Below are positions 5,638 through 7,591 of a DNA stretch of 7,591 nucleotides, piece after piece. The stretch comes from DATLZB01 sp035574175 (GTDB lineage: Bacteria; Pseudomonadota; Alphaproteobacteria; Rhizobiales; Hyphomicrobiaceae), in the NCBI GenBank assembly GCA_035574175.1, contig DATLZB010000171.1, positions 1-7,591 of the forward strand, read 5' to 3'. The translations under genes were made by a program, and so were the position numbers. Below the pieces are notes generated by a model. The model was given only the letters and a program-made list of their open reading frames with translations, was not told the origin of the DNA and did not search any database. How positions within the stretch are numbered: the first letter of the stretch is position 1; every line of letters starts with the position of its first letter.

Positions 5638-6552
5638 ATGCTTCGCGGAGTTTTCACCGGGCTGCTGGTGCTGATCGGCCTGGCCGGGGCGGGTGTCTAT
5701 CTCGCCGCTTTCATCGTGCATCAGAACGAGCGCGCGCTGGTGCTCGAGTTCGGCAAGCCCAAGCGGGTCATCGAGGAGGCCGGGCTCAACTGGAAGATCC
5801 CGGTGGTTGAGACCGTCGAGTTCTTCGACAAGCGCATTCTCGACCTCGACCTGGAGCCCAAAGAGATCCCGGCCATTGATCAGAAGCTGATCAAGGTCGA
5901 TGCCTTCGTGCGCTATCGCATCGTCGATCCGCTCCGCTTCTATCAGACCATGTTCGACGAATCGCGCGTCGTACCCGTGTTCACCCCGATCGTCGAATCG
6001 ACGCTGCGCCGCGTACTCGGCAGTGCCACCTTCCTCGACATCGTGCGCGATAAGCGCGAGACGCTCATGAGCCAAATCGCCAAGGAGGTGAACGAGCAGG
6101 GCCGCCAGTTCGGCATGGAAGTTGTCGATGTGCGCATCAAGCGGGCGGACCTGCCCGAGAAGAACCTGCAGAGCGTTTATGAACGCATGAAGGCTGCCCG
6201 GCGCCAGGAGGCGGAGGAATTCCGTGCCCAGGGCCGTGCCGCCGCCAACAAGATTCGCGCCGACGCCGAGCGCGAGGCCACCGTGATCAGGGCCGAGGCC
6301 TACCGCAAGGCCGAACAGATCAAGGGCGAGGGTGATGCCGAACGCAACCGAATCTTCGCCGAGGCGTTCGGAAAGGACCCGGAATTCGCCGCCTTCTACC
6401 GGCATATGCAGGCCTACGAGACGGCACTGAAGGGAGGCGATACCCGTCTCCTGCTCGCTCCCGACAACGAGTTCTTCCGCTACTTCAATGAGATTGGTGG
6501 CGGCGGGCCGGCCGGGTCCGGCGGTGCCGGGAGGCCGGCTGCGAAACCATGA
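5638..6552 (+). CDS. hflC: HflC, SPFH-domain partner of HflK
   Basis: 304-aa partner of HflK in the FtsH-associated membrane complex. A single N-terminal membrane segment (about residues 5-26) acts as signal anchor, so most of the protein faces the periplasm. The SPFH domain starts VHQNERALVLEFGKPKRVI and includes QKLIKVDAFVRYRIVDPLRFYQT. A long charged helix (about 185-240, rich in Ala, Glu, Arg and Lys) is followed by the HflC signature FGKDPEFAAFYRHMQAYE. A Gly/Pro/Ala-rich tail ends the protein. The ATG has a strong AAGGAGG at 5622-5628, inside the end of hflK. The final ATGA overlaps the start of the DUF2065 gene, so three genes are tightly coupled. Confidence 0.96.
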   Translation: MLRGVFTGLLVLIGLAGAGVYLAAFIVHQNERALVLEFGKPKRVIEEAGLNWKIPVVETVEFFDKRILDLDLEPKEIPAIDQKLIKVDAFVRYRIVDPLRFYQTMFDESRVVPVFTPIVESTLRRVLGSATFLDIVRDKRETLMSQIAKEVNEQGRQFGMEVVDVRIKRADLPEKNLQSVYERMKAARRQEAEEFRAQGRAAANKIRADAEREATVIRAEAYRKAEQIKGEGDAERNRIFAEAFGKDPEFAAFYRHMQAYETALKGGDTRLLLAPDNEFFRYFNEIGGGGPAGSGGAGRPAAKP

Positions 6553-6734
6553 GCGATCTTGCCGTCGCTCTCGGCTTGGTGCTCGTGTTGGAAGGCCTGG
6601 TGTGGGCGCTCGCACCGCATCTGGGCGTCCGCCTGCTCGAGGTGGCGGCCGAAACGCCGCCGGCTTCGCTTAGGATTGCCGGCACTGCGGCGATTGCCGT
6701 CGGAGTGTTCGTCGTCTGGCTGGTGCGGGGCTAG
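6549..6734 (+). CDS. DUF2065 family small membrane protein (YjeT-like)
   Basis: 61-aa protein with two hydrophobic segments, about residues 4-22 (AVALGLVLVLEGLVWALAP) and 43-59, separated by a short polar stretch. It resembles the DUF2065/YjeT family, small inner-membrane proteins encoded next to hflC in many Proteobacteria, including E. coli. The function is unknown; the location suggests a link with the HflKC-FtsH complex, but that is inference. The ATG overlaps the hflC stop as ATGA. After its TAG stop the same frame stays open and contains the short frame before degP. Confidence 0.85.
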   Translation: MSDLAVALGLVLVLEGLVWALAPHLGVRLLEVAAETPPASLRIAGTAAIAVGVFVVWLVRG

Positions 6735-6740
6735 GGACGA

Positions 6741-6746
6741 TTGACA
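6741..6746 (+). promoter_or_regulatory. Isolated TTGACA before degP
   Basis: A perfect -35 hexamer occurs shortly after the DUF2065 stop. No good -10 lies at 16-18 bp; the nearest is GATATG at 20 bp (6767-6772). It could give degP extra expression separate from hflKC, but the spacing argues against a standard promoter. Confidence 0.2.
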
Positions 6747-6773
6747 GTGATGGCGCCGGGCCGGAGGATATGC

Positions 6774-6824
6774 ATGAAGCGGGTCGCCGCCGGCGCGGCC
6801 CAACGGCGGAGTAGGAACCGATGA
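6774..6824 (+). CDS. Possible 16-aa leader peptide overlapping the degP start
   Basis: An ATG at 6774 sits 6 nt after a strong GGAGG (6763-6767) and opens a frame for MKRVAAGAAQRRSRNR. Its TGA (6822-6824) overlaps the degP ATG (6821-6823) as ATGA. This fits a translated leader that couples ribosomes into degP, whose own binding site is weaker. The frame is short enough to be chance and there is no sign of a conserved peptide. Confidence 0.35.
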   Translation: MKRVAAGAAQRRSRNR

Positions 6825-7591
6825 TTGCCGGATGGCCGAAGGGGCCCGGTGTGATGCTGGCGGTCGGCTTGGCCGCGATCGCAGGGTTTGCCGCGCCGGC
6901 CGTGCGCGATGCGATGGTGCAAACGCGCGGGCCGCAGTCCGTTGCGCCTGTCGCCGAGAAGCTTATCGACGCCGTTGTCAACATCTCCACCACCCAGACG
7001 GTGAAGGGCCAGCCCGGGATGCCGCTGCCGCGCGTCCCCAAGGGATCGCCGTTCGAGGAATTCTTCGAGGAGTTCTTCAGCCGGGGGGCGGGTCAGCCGC
7101 GCCAGGACCGCAAGTCCTCCTCGCTCGGTTCCGGATTCGTGATCGACGGCAAGGAAGGCCTGATCGTCACCAACCACCACGTCATCGAGGGCGCGGACGA
7201 GATCACCGTCAACTTTCATGACGGCAGCAAGCTGAAGGTCGACAAGGTGCTCGGCCGTGATACCAAGACCGATCTCGCCCTACTCAAGGTCACCCCGAAG
7301 AAGCCGCTGACGGCGGTGAAGTTCGGCTCGGCCGATCAGGTCAAGGTCGGAGACTGGGTTATTGCCATCGGCAATCCCTTCGGTCTCGGGGGCAGCGTCA
7401 CCGTCGGCATCATTTCGGCCAAGGCCCGCAACATCAATTCCGGCCCCTACGACGACTACCTGCAGACCGACGCCGCCATCAACAAGGGCAACTCGGGCGG
7501 TCCGCTGTTCAGCATGGCCGGCGAGGTGATCGGCGTGAACACCGCCATCATATCGCCGACCGGAGGCTCGATCGGCATCGGTTTCGCCGTT
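6821..7591 (+). CDS. degP: DegP/HtrA-type periplasmic serine protease, 3' part outside the window
   Basis: First 257 residues of a Do-like serine protease/chaperone that deals with misfolded envelope proteins; no stop is reached before the window ends. A hydrophobic stretch (about residues 11-26) after a short N-terminus with Lys7 looks like a signal peptide. The segment SPFEEFFEEFFSRG is the acidic/aromatic linker typical of the family. The full trypsin-like triad is present: His120 in VTNHHV, Asp151 in KTDLALL and Ser225 in GNSGGPL, with AIGNPFGL between the last two. The PDZ domains expected in the complete protein lie beyond the edge. The ATG at 6821 is the first possible start because an in-frame TAG lies at 6812-6814; AGGAA just upstream is a modest binding site. 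Position after hflK-hflC is common in alphaproteobacteria. Confidence 0.94.
   Translation, partial: MIAGWPKGPGVMLAVGLAAIAGFAAPAVRDAMVQTRGPQSVAPVAEKLIDAVVNISTTQTVKGQPGMPLPRVPKGSPFEEFFEEFFSRGAGQPRQDRKSSSLGSGFVIDGKEGLIVTNHHVIEGADEITVNFHDGSKLKVDKVLGRDTKTDLALLKVTPKKPLTAVKFGSADQVKVGDWVIAIGNPFGLGGSVTVGIISAKARNINSGPYDDYLQTDAAINKGNSGGPLFSMAGEVIGVNTAIISPTGGSIGIGFAV

Noticed and set aside
5575..6615. 346-codon minus-strand frame opposite hflC
   Set aside because: Long but purely antisense to hflC; Leu/Asp/Glu/His-rich translation is what the complement of this codon use gives.
6731..7219. Minus-strand 162-codon and plus-strand 129-codon frames (6832-7221) over the degP start
   Set aside because: Both overlap the degP frame, which has signal peptide, catalytic residues and no stop to the window edge.

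Overview
The window is GC-rich, densely packed bacterial DNA. It looks like an alphaproteobacterial chromosome, probably of the Hyphomicrobiales or a related order. The strongest evidence is an unannotated, circularly permuted two-piece tmRNA gene. An alpha-type SspB adaptor and the order hflK-hflC-DUF2065-degP agree with this. I see no mobile element, CRISPR array, tRNA, rRNA or foreign-looking island.

Layout, left to right. (1) 55-1050 (+) encodes an aldo/keto reductase with a complete catalytic tetrad. It converges on sspB (1059-1724, -), leaving 8 bp between the stop codons. (2) The 459 bp between sspB and the next gene, which could be taken for an empty spacer, holds the permuted ssrA (tmRNA) gene on the minus strand, about 2123 down to 1781. 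The order is promoter, acceptor piece ending in CCA (2041), 50-nt intervening segment, then coding piece starting at 1990, with resume codon and tag frame at 1905-1867. The tag reads ANDNYAEAALAA-stop. (3) A divergent plus-strand cluster starts at 2184: a CPBP-family membrane protease, thyA (2975-3769) and folA (3766-4299). Reading frames overlap at the thyA/folA junction and possibly at CPBP/thyA. A short hairpin with a T-rich tail ends this group. (4) After a 211-bp spacer with a good sigma70-type promoter comes hflK (4511-5635), hflC (5638-6552), a 61-aa DUF2065 membrane protein (6549-6734) and a DegP/HtrA periplasmic protease (6821 to the window edge, incomplete).

How the genes work together. 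ThyA makes dTMP and oxidises methylene-tetrahydrofolate to dihydrofolate, which FolA reduces again; their translational overlap fits that cycle. The minus-strand pair links ribosome rescue with proteolysis: tmRNA adds a degradation tag to stalled proteins and SspB hands tagged proteins to ClpXP. HflK and HflC form the membrane assembly that controls FtsH, and DegP handles damaged envelope proteins. Including the CPBP protease, most of the window concerns protein quality control.

I found no clearly undescribed system. The points most worth a second look are the tmRNA gene and its linkage to sspB, the non-canonical loop of its T-arm, an inverted repeat around the promoter between ssrA and the CPBP gene, and a 16-codon frame with a strong ribosome binding site that overlaps the degP start.
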